From Nitzschia sp. pyKryTriq1 (taxonomy: Eukaryota; Bacillariophyta; Bacillariophyceae; Bacillariales; Bacillariaceae): a stretch of DNA of 64,000 nt. Below the pieces are notes generated by a model. That model saw nothing but the letters and a program-made list of their open reading frames with translations. It searched no databases and was not told where the DNA came from. The translations under genes and the position numbers were made by a program. Location: NCBI GenBank assembly GCA_956465555.1, contig OY101118.1:1364001-1428000 (forward strand), read 5' to 3'. Position 1 is the stretch's first letter; each line of letters opens with the position of its first letter. Positions 1-11,497 of this stretch are shown piece by piece.

Positions 1-1697
1 ATCTCGCCAAGTCATGATCGCTCTGACTGGTGGCTGGCATACCGTCCTGCCAAGAACCTTCTCTTAGTAATACATTGGCAGCCAAGCGAGTGCCATTGAT
101 GATCTCGATCCATTCATGGATATTAGACACCAAATGGGAGGTCGACCCCGTGCCTCGACTCATTGGTTGGCACAACAAATTGCGGAGATCGGTGGAAGTC
201 TCGTGTAGGGCATCCACGAATTGAGAACACAGAGGAACCGCCACATTCCGCAAATAGATCCCCGGTGCTGTCAAAATCGACGCCTTCCACTGAACAGAGC
301 GAATAAGTGCGCAAAAGATTTCGGCGCGGGGAGAGACATGGTTGGCAAGGGGCTTGGGGACGTTGGTCATGCTGTCATCTTCAAACAAAGTTGTAAAGAC
401 GGCTTCTCGCTCTCTCTCAATCCACCACTGACGCAATTCATCATCCGCCATCACCAAGGTGTCCATGAGTCCAAGAAAAACGTCATCTTGGTCGTTGGTG
501 GCGACAGGAGCCGATTCTCGGAGGATTCGATCAAAGAGAAGGAACTGCTCCATGGCATTGTACAAGTGTACTGGATTCGATCGAGGCCCCACAATGTCAG
601 CATGTCGAAAGAATTGACGTTCTGTCAAAACCCAATGAACAAGTTGAATCAGTTCCTGCCAAAAGCACATACCCAGATGGACCGCATCATCCGAGGACAG
701 CACGCAAGTCAAGCCCAGGCGGATTAGATCATGGAGAGAATCGTGCTGGCTGTCTCGATCGGAAGACGTTACTTCCAACACATTCTCGCGTAGATAATTC
801 AAAAGCCATTCGGGAAGTTTATCAACACGAGTGGTAGTCACTCGATCGGGAGACGCCTCGACGAAATGAAAACAAATCCGCCTCACAAAAGGTCGCAAGA
901 GTTCTCTAACAATGATCATCGAAGGGGAAATCTCCTGGAAAGCGGAAGTGTTACCACTGTCTAGGGTTTCGAGAACCGATTGATGAGACCTTTGTAGTCT
1001 GAGAATCCAATAGCAAGCTTGAGCGAACGCCGACGTCTCTGGTGACGTCTGACACTGCCGTGTCAGAGTCGCACAGGATCCCTTCTTTTTTGGATATTGA
1101 GTGGCCTCGAGTTCGCTCCGTAATAGCTTTAAGAGCGACGGAAAGAGGTACTCGTAGAGTGGCAAGTACTTTTCTTCGTATAGATCCATCGTGATCGCAT
1201 CCCCCACTCGATCAGAATACTCTGCAATCACGCTGCCCAGGCGATCACACCACTCAGCTTGAGCTATCAAAGAGGACGAGGAATCTTCTTCTCCATGGTC
1301 TTCTGGAAGGACTGGTGCTTGAGCAACCCACTCGGTCATGGCTTGAGCCAATGCCAAAGTATCAGCGGTTTGCGCTAGCTGGGCCAGTTGAACACTCTTT
1401 GGCAAGTTCTGGCTGGAAGCACCCCCTGTGCCACTCGATCCATAGTCATAGTCATTTGCGGCTTGTTGCTGCAAGCGAAGCGTTTCTTTCAATGCAGTTT
1501 CCGTGGCTTCTAACTCTTGCGCCAAATACTCCTTGCTAGTATCTGCGGCGGTGGCAAGCATGATAGATACTGTTTGTTTCTTGTGCTGGTGCAATATGTG
1601 ATGAAATCATACTCACTCGTATTGAATACAAATGTCGTTTGTCGAGATGATGATTCTTCTTCCGCATCATTCTAGCATTGCGCCGCGCCTCGGCCAT
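1..1697 (-). CDS. RINT1/Tip20-like vesicle-tethering protein (3' end outside window)
   Basis: Reading leftward, the frame opened by the ATG at 1561 stays open to base 1, so the C-terminus is missing. The central part carries RINT-1/TIP20 family signatures: a conserved F-H-F followed about 15 residues later by DKLPEWLLNYL, and near the left edge an IHEWIEIING segment typical of the family's C-terminal half. Family members belong to the Dsl1/NRZ complex, which tethers Golgi-derived COPI vesicles at the ER. An upstream ATG at 1697 could add a basic first exon (1697-1613) joined across a very short 43-nt GT-AG intron (1612-1570) to residues before the ATG at 1561; this join is in frame but weak, and translation may simply start at 1561. 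The gene would be a partner of SEC22 at 33.6 kb, since the Dsl1 complex binds ER SNAREs including Sec22. Family call is fairly sure, start uncertain. Confidence 0.72.
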
Positions 1698-1912
1698 GGT
1701 CGGAGGATCATCATTCAGGGGCGATTGATGTTTCTTTTGTGAGAATCCCCCTCTTTAGGTCTCCCAAAGTTCGAGCTAAAAGGCGAGCGAGGAAAGAACG
1801 ACACCTATTCGTAAACTGTAGTCTAGTAGAGTACTTCTTGCAAATCTCATCCTACTAGTCGTGACCTTTCTGCATATACTGAATCTATTCTGATAATTCC
1901 TTCGTTCATTTT

Positions 1913-3133
1913 TTACTGATAGGAAACATCATCGTCGTATGGATCAGGAAGATCTGACTTGGGACCTGGCATAGGATTCCCATCCATGTCAAATTCGACT
2001 CCCTCCAGCCCCCATTGCGAGAGTTCAGCAGGTAGCAGCGTTCGATCCCGTACAACCCGAATGAACTCGGGTGCTTTGGTACTCCCCATACACGCCTTTC
2101 CTACAACGACTGCGTCGTACCCGACAGCCAAATGGCGTTTCATGTCTTCGGGAGTATCAATCCCTCCTCCAGCAATGCTAATAATCGGGCCACCCGAACC
2201 GGGGAACAATCCTGCGAGTTTGATCGCCTGTTCGGGATAATACTGCTGAGCAACCCGGTCATAATTGCTCACCATAATGTTCGGCGCCAGTGCATCGAGA
2301 GCCCGTTGGACTTCATTCCGAGTATGACATTCCACAATCGTTTCCAAACCAATCGAAGTCGCCAAATCCAAAAAGTTATCCAATGCGGGGCCCAAAACGG
2401 AGGCAATCAACAAGATACCATCGGCACCGGATTCCTTAGCCAATCCTAATTGGATTTCGTCCACCACAATATCCTTCATGACTACCGCCGCGGTTTTGCT
2501 TGTTTTTCGGACGGCGTCGACGGCTGATTTTAATTCAGAAATGTCTCCTCCGTACGCCTGATAATCCACATTCACAAAGACAACATCCGCGCCTAACTGA
2601 ACCATTGCGTCTGCTACCAAAGCCGCATTATCGAATCGGCAAAATGTTTCGCCAGGCCTGGAAAGCGATTTTCGTTTAATATCGACAATAAAAGCGGCCC
2701 GTCGCATCGACATTTCTCCCATGCCATGTTCTTCTAGTTTGTCTTTGAGGGTATTCTCACCCTCCGCTTCTGGCACGTGGTTGGGATTAGCGGGATTGTG
2801 AGGATCGTCGTAGACGCGACGCAAAGCCTTGGCCAAGCGCATCGACCCCACCGATTCCTGCGCATAGCCCAGGGCCATTCGTACTGGATCCGTGATGGAT
2901 GAGTGTTGTTGCTTGACACCTTTCATTTCGAATTCTTTGCGATGGATAGCTCCATAAATATCTTCCGGTGGATTTCGAGTGGAGCTCAAAGAAGTCGAGC
3001 GTAAAATTATTGGGTCACAGCTTGAACCGTGTGGATTAGCAGTGGTAGCAAAAGAATTCTGCCGTAACGACGGCTGGGCAACAAATGCCACGCAGAACGG
3101 CCAAGCAACGAAGCAAGGAAGGATCCGCCACAT
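1913..3133 (-). CDS. Plastid-targeted indole-3-glycerol-phosphate-synthase-like TIM barrel
   Basis: Single exon of 406 residues from the ATG at 3133. The N-terminus is a hydrophobic signal peptide ending VAFVAQP, an ASAF-like plastid import motif, followed by a Ser/Thr-rich transit region. The body resembles indole-3-glycerol phosphate synthase (tryptophan pathway): IVDIKRKSLSRPG, GADVVFVNVDY, VVMKDIVVDEIQ, ETIVECHTRNEV and the phosphate-loop-like SIAGGGIDTPEDM and VVVGKACMGS. The Lys of MKD and the Glu of VEC are kept. The first catalytic Glu (EIK in classic enzymes) is Asp, and the usual late Glu-Ser (ESGI) is replaced by AGGGI, so the reaction may differ. The frame stays open upstream to 3652, but that part is GTAC-repeat DNA and I exclude it. 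A short acidic tail ends the protein. Confidence 0.75.
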   Translation of the reverse strand: MWRILPCFVAWPFCVAFVAQPSLRQNSFATTANPHGSSCDPIILRSTSLSSTRNPPEDIYGAIHRKEFEMKGVKQQHSSITDPVRMALGYAQESVGSMRLAKALRRVYDDPHNPANPNHVPEAEGENTLKDKLEEHGMGEMSMRRAAFIVDIKRKSLSRPGETFCRFDNAALVADAMVQLGADVVFVNVDYQAYGGDISELKSAVDAVRKTSKTAAVVMKDIVVDEIQLGLAKESGADGILLIASVLGPALDNFLDLATSIGLETIVECHTRNEVQRALDALAPNIMVSNYDRVAQQYYPEQAIKLAGLFPGSGGPIISIAGGGIDTPEDMKRHLAVGYDAVVVGKACMGSTKAPEFIRVVRDRTLLPAELSQWGLEGVEFDMDGNPMPGPKSDLPDPYDDDVSYQ

Positions 3134-3814
3134 ATTTACGAGGGAGAATGTAGGATTTAAGGAGATTGAATAAGTAAAAGTGGAGTGCGCAGGGTACAGT
3201 ACAACAATCTCAAAGACCCGACTGCGTTTGTTTTTGTGAAAGATTGTTGTGTCTTGCATGAGCATGCTAGCATGGTTGCGATGGGCGAAGAATGCGGGAG
3301 AAGACGAGAGGTGATGGGTGGCCAAGACTGAATAAGATCGACGGGAGGGTGGAGCTTGGGCTTGGGCTTGGGCTTGAACGCTTCCTTCAGTCAGTGCAGA
3401 TACCGGTATGTATGATACAGTGCTGAGTACTAGTACTAGTACTACCGGTAGTACAAGTACCGCACCGGTACAGTACGGTACCAGGTACTGGTACAGTACC
3501 AGTACAGTACCTGGTGTACCAGTACCGTGCAAGTATTTCGTGCGTCTGACGCAAACAGACCCACGAGAAAGTGGGGAAGTATCATCTGAAGATTCCGATT
3601 CTTCCGCTTTCGTCGCCATGCATCTTTTTTCCCGGGACGAGACACGATACAAGGATCCTGCTCCAGAGCGAGATAGAGTGTCTCTCTACAACTCTCTCTA
3701 GACTACGAGTAGACTTTTAGCACCTATAGGCTAGATAGCAGAATGAGAGTAAAGGTATAGCTTGACGGCTGCTATTTTTTGGTACAAGTTGGTCCGCCTA
3801 CATTCCAATCAAAT
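3134..3814. other. Intergenic, IGPS-like 5' side and SWEET 3' side
   Basis: No gene seen. It holds a GCTTGG hexamer run at about 3354-3377, a dense GTAC/TACCGGTA palindromic tract at about 3412-3530, and CTCTCTAGA-type simple sequence at about 3660-3740. Confidence 0.6.
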
Positions 3815-4666
3815 CTACACAAGTGGCTCTTCCCTTTCTAGTCGAGGACGGCTGTCTCCGTACATGAGCTTCAATGCAACTTGGGCCATGCCAAAAGTCA
3901 AACCGAGGACGTTTGGAAAGTAAACTTTGATGTCATGCATTTGGAAAATGCCCGCGACTGACCACAAAACGCAGTTGACAACCGTCGCCAAGGTAAACGG
4001 CAATGGAATACTCTTGGCCGACTTTGTTTTCAGAACAGTTTTCAGGGAGGCAAGAGGAGAGCCAAACATGGCAACACAGAAAAGTACCGCCATATTTCCA
4101 ATAATCGATGCCGCCTCATCAACCGGGAACAAGGCCGTGACACCCGCCGAAGCCGCCAGAACCGCAATACATGCCGAAATGTGTTGACCTATCGATCCGG
4201 GAAATGTTGGTGACTTGGACGGCGCATATTTGATAAATCGGAGAAAATAAAACATTCCAAAGATGACACCAATCCCATTTGTTGCCCAAATCTTCGACTC
4301 TTTTTTCAGGATTCCATAAACCATCCACAAAAAGCAGTTGGCCATCATTGACGAGTACGGCAGGAGTGGCAGCGAACCGACATTCTTATCCTTTACCACT
4401 TGCTCCATTGTTGGGTATGGCTGTGGAGGAAAAAATAAATTCAATCAGTGTGAGAAGACGCCACTCACCGCTGCCGGGACCGTTAACGCCAGTTTGACAC
4501 TTACGGCAAAAAAGATGAGCATTGACGCCATGGGTGCAGCGTTGGCGCACAAATTCACCCATGCTGGAGACGTCGCCGCCGCCGCCGCCCCCCCTCTGAC
4601 AAATAGAGCTGCAGGGGACGTTTGCACCGCGGCGCTGAGTCCTCTTGCTATGGTTGGCATGAGCAT
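3815..4666 (-). CDS. SWEET-family sugar transporter
   Basis: Two exons, 4666-4505 and 4420-3815, separated by an 84-nt intron (donor GTAAGTGTC, acceptor CACAG); the join reads IFFAPYPTMEQVV, matching the first-helix/loop region of SWEET proteins. The 255-residue product has two MtN3/saliva triple-helix units: LPLLPYSSMMANCFLWMVYG in the first and SIPLPFTLATVVNCVLWSV in the second, with the expected Pro and Trp positions, giving about seven membrane helices. SWEETs are bidirectional sugar uniporters of the plasma membrane or endomembranes; the substrate cannot be told from sequence. The N-terminus before the first helix is Ala-rich. The tail is short and acidic/basic without a recognised signal. 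Confidence 0.85.
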
Positions 4667-6040
4667 ATTGAAGGTGTTGGTGAGTTGTCGGTTCGAAGAA
4701 TCGAGTGTCGAAGAAAAGTGAGATTGTGAAACTTCAGTCGATGGTTGATGGTCGATTTTTGATTTTTGGCTCTCGTATTTTTTCCTCTGTACGGTACGTA
4801 CTGTACCGGTGCGTACCTCTTCGAGTCGGTAGTAGCGAGTACTGAGTACTGGTACCGGCCAGAAGGGGGCGAATACGTACCGGTAGACTTCGATCCCGGT
4901 ATTCGCGGAGGCTTCTTATCCTCTTCAGCATTCGGAAAATAACGTTCATAATGGTTGAAATTGCTTATAGATTCCCGAACTGTACAGATCGTCAGATTGC
5001 GACCTCGTAGGCCTTCGAGGTCTGCCTTCTTTCGGAACGTCGCGAAAGACGAACCGAACGTCCGTCCGTTGACGACAATTTGACGACCAGAAGGACAGAC
5101 ATACCGATTGCCAAAGCACTGACACTGGTAATGGTACTGGTACTGGCACTTGTACCATTACAACAAGGTACTGTAGTACAGGTAGTATGTCAGTATGGTC
5201 CTGAGAATCAGCAAGAAGTCAGACCAATGCTGATAACAATCAAATTTCATGCAATGACAAGACTCCAGTGAACCGCAAGGATTTCTGCTGCTCCTCCATC
5301 ATGAGATTTTTAAATCACTGCTTTGAGACACAGAAAAAGTACATAATTTCCTCTGAGTACTTTGAAGGAACCGACGTGACTTCCATTGGCAATGCCCAAT
5401 GAATGAGAGACAGCTTTTGCCAATTAGTCCCACTGGCACAATTTCCAGCCATGCTTGGTTTGTCATGTATGCAGATGACGTGGGGTCTACCAGCAGCTTT
5501 GAGTACTCCGGGCAACCAACAAGTGCTGGAAGAATCCAAAACCAAAGCCCCAGTGGCGAATGCACCAAAAGGAGCTCCTCCAGGAGACTAAAACACTCTA
5601 CTGTTCCAAGGCCGTGTTGTCGTATGTACTGTAAGTGTTGGTACAGGTATCGTCCAAGAACGAAAGAGTTGCTTCTTTGTGACACGGTAGGCAGCGCACC
5701 GCCATGTCTGATGTCTGTTGAGACATAAAAAATATGTCAATGTACGTACAAATGTACTAGAAAGAACATACCGGTACGGGAGATTGAACGATGTACCAGA
5801 AAGTACATACGGGAGATTGAACGAGGCTGCTGGTACAATAACTATTCGACTCGAAAGGCATACCGGTACAGTAAAGGTATGATACCGGTACAAGTACCGG
5901 TGCAACACCTTCGTAAAAATTGATCATGACCATGAGACTTCGTACTTCGTTTGAAGGGAAGTGCCGACATTGGTACGCGTAGCATCATTTGCTGAAGAAA
6001 AAGTCTTATTGATCAGCCTTTCCTTTGTTTCTCTGATATC
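4667..6040. other. Intergenic, repeat-rich, with an unexplained ORF fragment
   Basis: GTAC/TACCGGTA tracts lie at about 4790-4885, 5125-5185 and 5755-5910. Between them, about 5300-5590 looks less repetitive and has two overlapping open minus frames (for example residues reading LWFWILPALVGCPEYSKLL). I recognise no family; it could be a gene remnant. The last 130 bases are the SGF29 leader. Confidence 0.4.
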
Positions 6041-7874
6041 ATGTCCCAGGCACAGCGACTGCAAGGGCTCAAGGGCCCCGCCGCAGCAAGTATGTTGCCG
6101 TTTCCAACGCCGACCCCCAAAGCCACCGCTCCAATTCCCGTGGCGTCCACATCTGCTTCAAAGAGTTCGAGTTCGACTAAGAACAAGGACAAGAAGGAAA
6201 TCATTGTGGTGTCTGGTCTTCCGTACGATACTCCAAGCCAGAAAGAACTACTGAGCAAGTGCGACTGGAAAGACAAACTGCTCTATGCTTCCAGGATGCT
6301 ACTGGGCGGAAACAATGTCAATGGATTCCTCCGTGGCACAGCGACTGCCCAGAGAATCAAGAAGCAGCGAGCACGACAGGTCGGCATCACCAAAAAGAGC
6401 GCAACTCCGTCCCAGGCTTCCGTTACTGGAACTGAAGCCTCCGACGCTGACAAGAAAGAAAAAAAGCCAGGTTACAGTCAGGAGGAAGAGGAATTGATAA
6501 AGAAAGGTAAGATCCCAAGCTTATTGTTCGTATCATCGCTCAATCTTTGAGGAAATTCACAGCTTTTATTTGAATATTGAATCCAAAGACATTATGAATC
6601 CAAGGACGGCAAAGAAGTTGAAATGCGAACTGGAGGCATCCCTGCATTTCTGTGCGCAAGTACACAATCTCTTGAGAGGAATCATCTTTGATTTAGATCC
6701 CAGGCAAAGTCCGTATCTCCCCCCAAACTTGATGATCGACGGGGGCCCACCAAGTACTCCCAACCGCATTTCCGCAGGAATACCGCCTACTGTAAGGCCA
6801 AGCATACCTGCTACACCAGTGCCGGCTGCACAAGGCGCTGCTAGCATGCCTTGGGCCGCGCGCTCGAATATTCCACCGCCATCGCAACCAAAACCCATTC
6901 CCAGTCGGATCCAACAGCCAGTCCAAACCACGGCTTCGCCTGGTAACCCCGAAGGATCGACTTTGAGAAAAATGAGAAAGAAAAAGTTGCCACCAAACAT
7001 GGAACCTCCTTCCAATCTTCCAGAGTTCGACAATGCAGGCCGGAGACTTGTTACCAAGAAGGAACACAACACTCGTCTCTTCGAAATGTTGCGGTTTCGT
7101 GGCCTCCGTCAAGGTGATTTTGTAGCGGCTCGTACGACAAGCCGAGACTTGTGGATTCTTGCTCGGGTTCTGAAGGATTATCCTGGGGTCGATATGGCTC
7201 CGTTGGAGTTCCTTCAGTTGTCAGAAAGTCGCCGTGATGCTATCTTTCGAGACAAGGTTCAGGTCAAGGATGTCGAAGAAAAAGACGGCAGCAATTCATT
7301 TCAGGTGGCACGAAACCTGGTCCTGCCACTACCTCGAACCTATTCAGAGGCAGCAGAATGGGGGCAACGAATCAAAAAGGGAATGCGAGTACGTTTCTAT
7401 TGTCTCGTGATACTTCTATGCAAGAATGCAAAACTCCAACCTTCTTGCTGACCATTGTTATTCTGCTTCACCTTTTTACAGATCTACTCCATGTACCCAA
7501 ATACTACTTCCTTATATCCGGCCACCGTGGTCGATAGCACGACATATTGCCGCGATGATGATGATATTATTGTTGTAGAGTTTGATGGGGAGGAGCCCAA
7601 TGAAACAGGGGTAATTCCAAAATACCACATCCCAGCCCGGTTTGTGACGTTGATTCCTCGAGAATTCCCGTCGTCTCAGCCTCCAACCGCACAGACTAAC
7701 AAGAGAAAAGCCACATCATCTATCCACGGAAGTGCAACCAAACAAAATAGGACTGATGACTTTGATATGATGATGGGAGATTTTGATGGCAACTTTGACG
7801 CCCTGGACCTTGACTTCGACAAAGGTGACGATGGCGATTTTGGTGATGATGGCGATTTTGCTGCGTTAATGTAG
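6041..7874 (+). CDS. SGF29: SGF29-like SAGA/ATAC histone-reader subunit
   Basis: Three exons, 6041-6506, 6589-7388 and 7482-7874, giving 552 residues. The C-terminal third is the SGF29 tandem Tudor domain: GDFVAARTTSRDLWILARVL, then after the second intron a YPNTTSLYPATVV segment (the VLALYPxTTxFYxA signature of the family) and YHIPARFVTLIP. Family members read H3K4me2/3 and anchor the SAGA acetyltransferase complex to chromatin in the nucleus. The middle is a Pro-rich linker (about residues 200-310) and the N-terminus is Ser/Lys-rich with a possible helical segment. The extreme C-terminus is a run of Asp-Phe/Gly-Asp repeats. The second intron begins GTACGT and ends TTTACAG, and the join KKGMR-IYSMYP is exactly where the family's second Tudor repeat begins. 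The first intron's acceptor (AAAG at 6588) is unusual and less sure. Confidence 0.82.
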
Positions 7875-7946
7875 AGCACTGAGTTCTAACATAGCGGTAC
7901 CGGTAGAGTGTACACCTTGATATCGTCGAGTATTAAGATCTAGTAT

Positions 7947-10678
7947 TTATGGCAGCAGCTTCTTATTTGCTTTCACATCGACGGACTCTCTTCGCCGCCT
8001 GAACTGACGTTCGTTACGAGATTCAAATACGTTTCGTCGCCACTCTGGTGGTAAATCATTTACATTGACGTTGACTTTTTGTTCGTCTGTAATGAGAACC
8101 TCTGACAATAGCTGATGGTACAAATCTTCAGGAGCGGCGTCTCTTAATTGGTATAAAACCATTTCACCAACTTGCCCATCTTTGCAACACTGCTGGAATG
8201 CGTCCTCAATGACCGCTCGAAGCGTTTCCTCGTCCTCAGACAAAAGATTCGCGCATGCTTGCATAAATGTGCTGTAAGTTATGTCGTTCGGATGCCCATA
8301 TCGTGATGCCTGTAGTTCCTGAAGAGTAAAGACTGCCGTATCGAAGGCTTTTCGTCTCGTTCGCTGGTCCAAGGACGCGGTGAAAGCACAGCTGTTCAAG
8401 ACGCTGGTATAGGTTACCTCGTTCGGTCTTGCATCTTTGTACCCTGCTTGGTACAACTTGTCCATGCGCCTTAGAATTCGCAAAGCCTTTTGGCCCTTCG
8501 ATTCGTTGGGGCTTCTCGATATTGCGCTGATCACCTGCAGAAGAGAGAGCATGAGAGGCGCCCGAAAGTTGCGTCTCTGTTGAGGACTTTTTGAGTTACC
8601 AAACTTACCGTATTGAAACTCTTATCGTTGGGGGCAATTTCTCCTTCCCCAGCATTATACAACTCCCACATTCGTTCAAGGTACTCCTCCGCCTTGTTGG
8701 CACAACATCTTGTTCCACTTCTTGCCCAAGCATTCAAGACGGCGTTGTAGCTAACAATATCAGGTGACACCGTGACATCTCCATCCTTACCCATCCCTTC
8801 CATTTCTCGAAGAAGTGCTTCAGCTTTGCGTGCTGCATAAGTACCTCGGCCGCTCTTCGCCCAGCAATCGATCATGGCGTTGTACGCAATCCTGGTTGGC
8901 TTTAAATATCGCTCACCAGCCTCGTAGGCTTCATTCATTTGCTTTAACAATCCTTCTGCCCGTTCGACTGCGTCTGCCTCACCACTACGAGAAAGCGCGA
9001 CAATCACAGAAGTATACCCCACAACGTCTGGTCTCGCATTCTTGTGCAACTTGAGACGGTATCCATCGACCATGTACTGAAAGAGCTTCTCGGCCAACTG
9101 TGCAGCCCCTGGACGTGAGCTTCTTGCGAGCGCACTGAGGACTTGGTTGAAACTAAATGTGTCGGGGCGAGGCCATTCCTTTTCGATCAGCTTTCGCAAA
9201 ACCTTCACTGCATTCCAGGCGGCGTTGTAATCGTCCGATCTGGACCAGGAATCAATGACCAAATTGTAAGAGAACAAATTGGGACGCAAATGAGTCTCGC
9301 CTTCGTCACCTCGCTTTTCCAAGGCCATCAAGAGATCGTGTGCTCGTTGGGCATATCCTGGTCGTTTGGCATGTATCGAGAGGGCGTGCAGGTGGGTATT
9401 GTAAGAAAATAGATCCGGAGGACACACATCGGACTGTTCCATGTGCTCCAGCAATTCGGCAGTTCGGTTTGCCGCAGCTGGATTTCGGGATTTGACCCAT
9501 GTTGACATGAGGGAGTTCAAGACGATAGTGTTCGGCTCCAAGCCCGAGGTTTCTTCAATGTCTCGCAACAGCTCTTCGGCACGCGCAACAGCATGTGATC
9601 GCATTCCAGACGCCGACCACGCGGAAATGGCAGTCGAATAGGTGACCAAGTCCTTCGGAGCCTCCATCTCTTCCAAAATTCGGTCCACGTGTTCGGCAGA
9701 TTCACGTCCTCGTTTCGATCGGATCCAGGCTTTGAGTGCCAGGTTCCAACAGTAAGTGTCCGGTTGAACTCCAGTGGCATTCATATGCCGAATAAAACCT
9801 TCGGCTAAAAGCCCAGCATTATCTCCATTGCTGTTAGCATACGCATCAAGCAGCATAATGTACTGTTTCCGGCTTGGCTTGGCTGACGAATTCTTTTGAA
9901 CTTTGTAGAGATACTCCATCCAGGCAAGTACTCTGCGTGCAATAGTCGGTCCTTCTATTCTACAGACAGCATGAAAAACTAGATAGAAGGATTCAAAATC
10001 CGGCATGAGATCGGGGTCTCCGTCCTTTTCGAAAGTTTCTTGGAAAGATACCAGAATTTCTCGTGCGCGTTGGGAAGCAACCGCCGGATCATGTGTCCGA
10101 AATATCGCAGCACATGCCCATGAATCCAGCAATACATTGTACAGCTCCGTGGTCGCCTTCGCCTCCGAATTCCCCGCCCTTTGCTCGTCAAGGAGACGTT
10201 TGAGTAGCCGTTCCACAACAATGGGAGCCTCCGCATCGAACTTGCTGCGACGCGACCAAGCTTTGAGCATTGACACAAGTTCATGCCATTTGCCTTTCAC
10301 CAGCGTACCTCGTTCGGCTACCAGTATATCCTGAGTCGCTTGCACCAGCCAAGCTCGGCGCTCTGCCGATACCCCACGTTGCTGAGAGCCATTGGCATTG
10401 GATCGTGCCGGCAGCTTTTTACGGTGGGAAGGTGGTCCTTGCTGCTGCTGCTGCTGCTGGCCATATTGATATCGGTTGCTGCTTTTCTTCCTATCAAAAT
10501 CTCTCCTTGAGGCCGACAGAATTGTTGCGCTCTGGCTTTCGCGAAAAGAAGCCCGCGACGAAGGCGAGATCGTTCCTCGCCCTTGACGAAGCGTTACGAG
10601 CGCATCAAACTGATTCAGGCCGAAACCACAAAGCAACACCAAGACAACTATTGGTCTCTTGAATAGTTTGGGCTGCAT
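7947..10678 (-). CDS. P-type pentatricopeptide repeat (PPR) protein
   Basis: Two exons, 10678-8609 and 8534-7947, with a 74-nt GTAAGT...CTGCAG intron that falls inside a repeat (KSFNT-VISAIS). The 885-residue product has at least eleven PPR units spaced about 35-45 residues, recognisable by cores such as VTYSTAISAWSASG, FSYNLVIDSWSRS, IAYNAMIDCWAKSG and VSYNAVLNAWARSG. PPR proteins bind organellar RNA in a base-specific way for processing, stability or translation. The N-terminus (KRPIVVLVLLCGFGLNQFDA) looks like a signal peptide, so plastid import through the complex plastid's ER is possible, though there is no clean ASAF motif. No E, DYW or MRL-type SMR domain is seen; the protein ends in a basic tail. 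A Gln-rich stretch near residue 70 is encoded by a CTG/CAG run at about 10440-10458. Confidence 0.88.
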
Positions 10679-11497
10679 TTGAAGTCAACTTTCTACTCCT
10701 TGAAAAACGAAAAGAGCACTATCTCATGAGGCTGGGAGTCAGTCAACCAATAAAAAATATCTGAAAAGGGAGACAGGGTATGCTGTACAAATTGAAGGCG
10801 AAAAGAGATCTCTGGATGGAGAAGTAAGTGAAGTGATACAGCAGAACAATGATGATGATGATTCTTCTTTCGTCGATGTCGACGATGAAGCCTTCGGAAC
10901 TGCCATAGAAACAGCTGCTAACATTTTTCACTTGATTCTATTTCACTCTGCTCGATCGTGCGAGCGAAGAAGGCCGACGACGACACCACCCGCAAGCAAG
11001 AAGCTCACTCGGCGGGGTAAAAAAGGTTCTTCTTAGGGTTCGCGACATTTGCACGACACACTCAGTATCTGACGTGGCCAATCAGAACGCCTACAGACAC
11101 GTGCTCTCCGGGTCCCCTCTGAAAGGTTGGCTCATCTAAAAAAAAATTTCAAAGTGGAGCTCTCGCTAGCTACAGTAGCTCGAAGCTTCAATCACAGCGT
11201 TTGGTTTCGCGCCTTTTTAATATCCCGGACGACGAACGAACAGAAAAGTGATCTTTCGCCACCCATCTTTGATCTCGCTCTGGTTTTTGGGTTTTGGGTT
11301 TCTGCGAAGTCTCGACGACACCTATCGACCTATCTGTACCTGGTACCATCACATTCATCGTATCCTGGTCATCGAAGTAGACTAGTAGATCATTACCTCC
11401 CTCCAGGCCACACATACAGTCTGACCACAACAGGAATATTTCCAATCAATAACATAGTGACCTCAGGTCTTCCAACAAAGGGAAGAGTCCAGACAAA
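10679..11497. other. Intergenic between divergent PPR and RRP9 genes
   Basis: Likely bidirectional promoter region. A TGACGT element (11070-11075) directly precedes a CCAAT box (11078-11082), about 420 bases upstream of the RRP9 ATG. No gene recognised. Confidence 0.4.

Noticed and set aside
221-727. 168-codon plus-strand ORF
   Set aside because: Antisense to the RINT1-like frame, which has the conserved motifs.
3134-3652. Open 173-codon N-terminal extension of the IGPS-like frame
   Set aside because: It runs through GTAC-repeat DNA, and the internal ATG at 3133 gives a proper plastid signal peptide.
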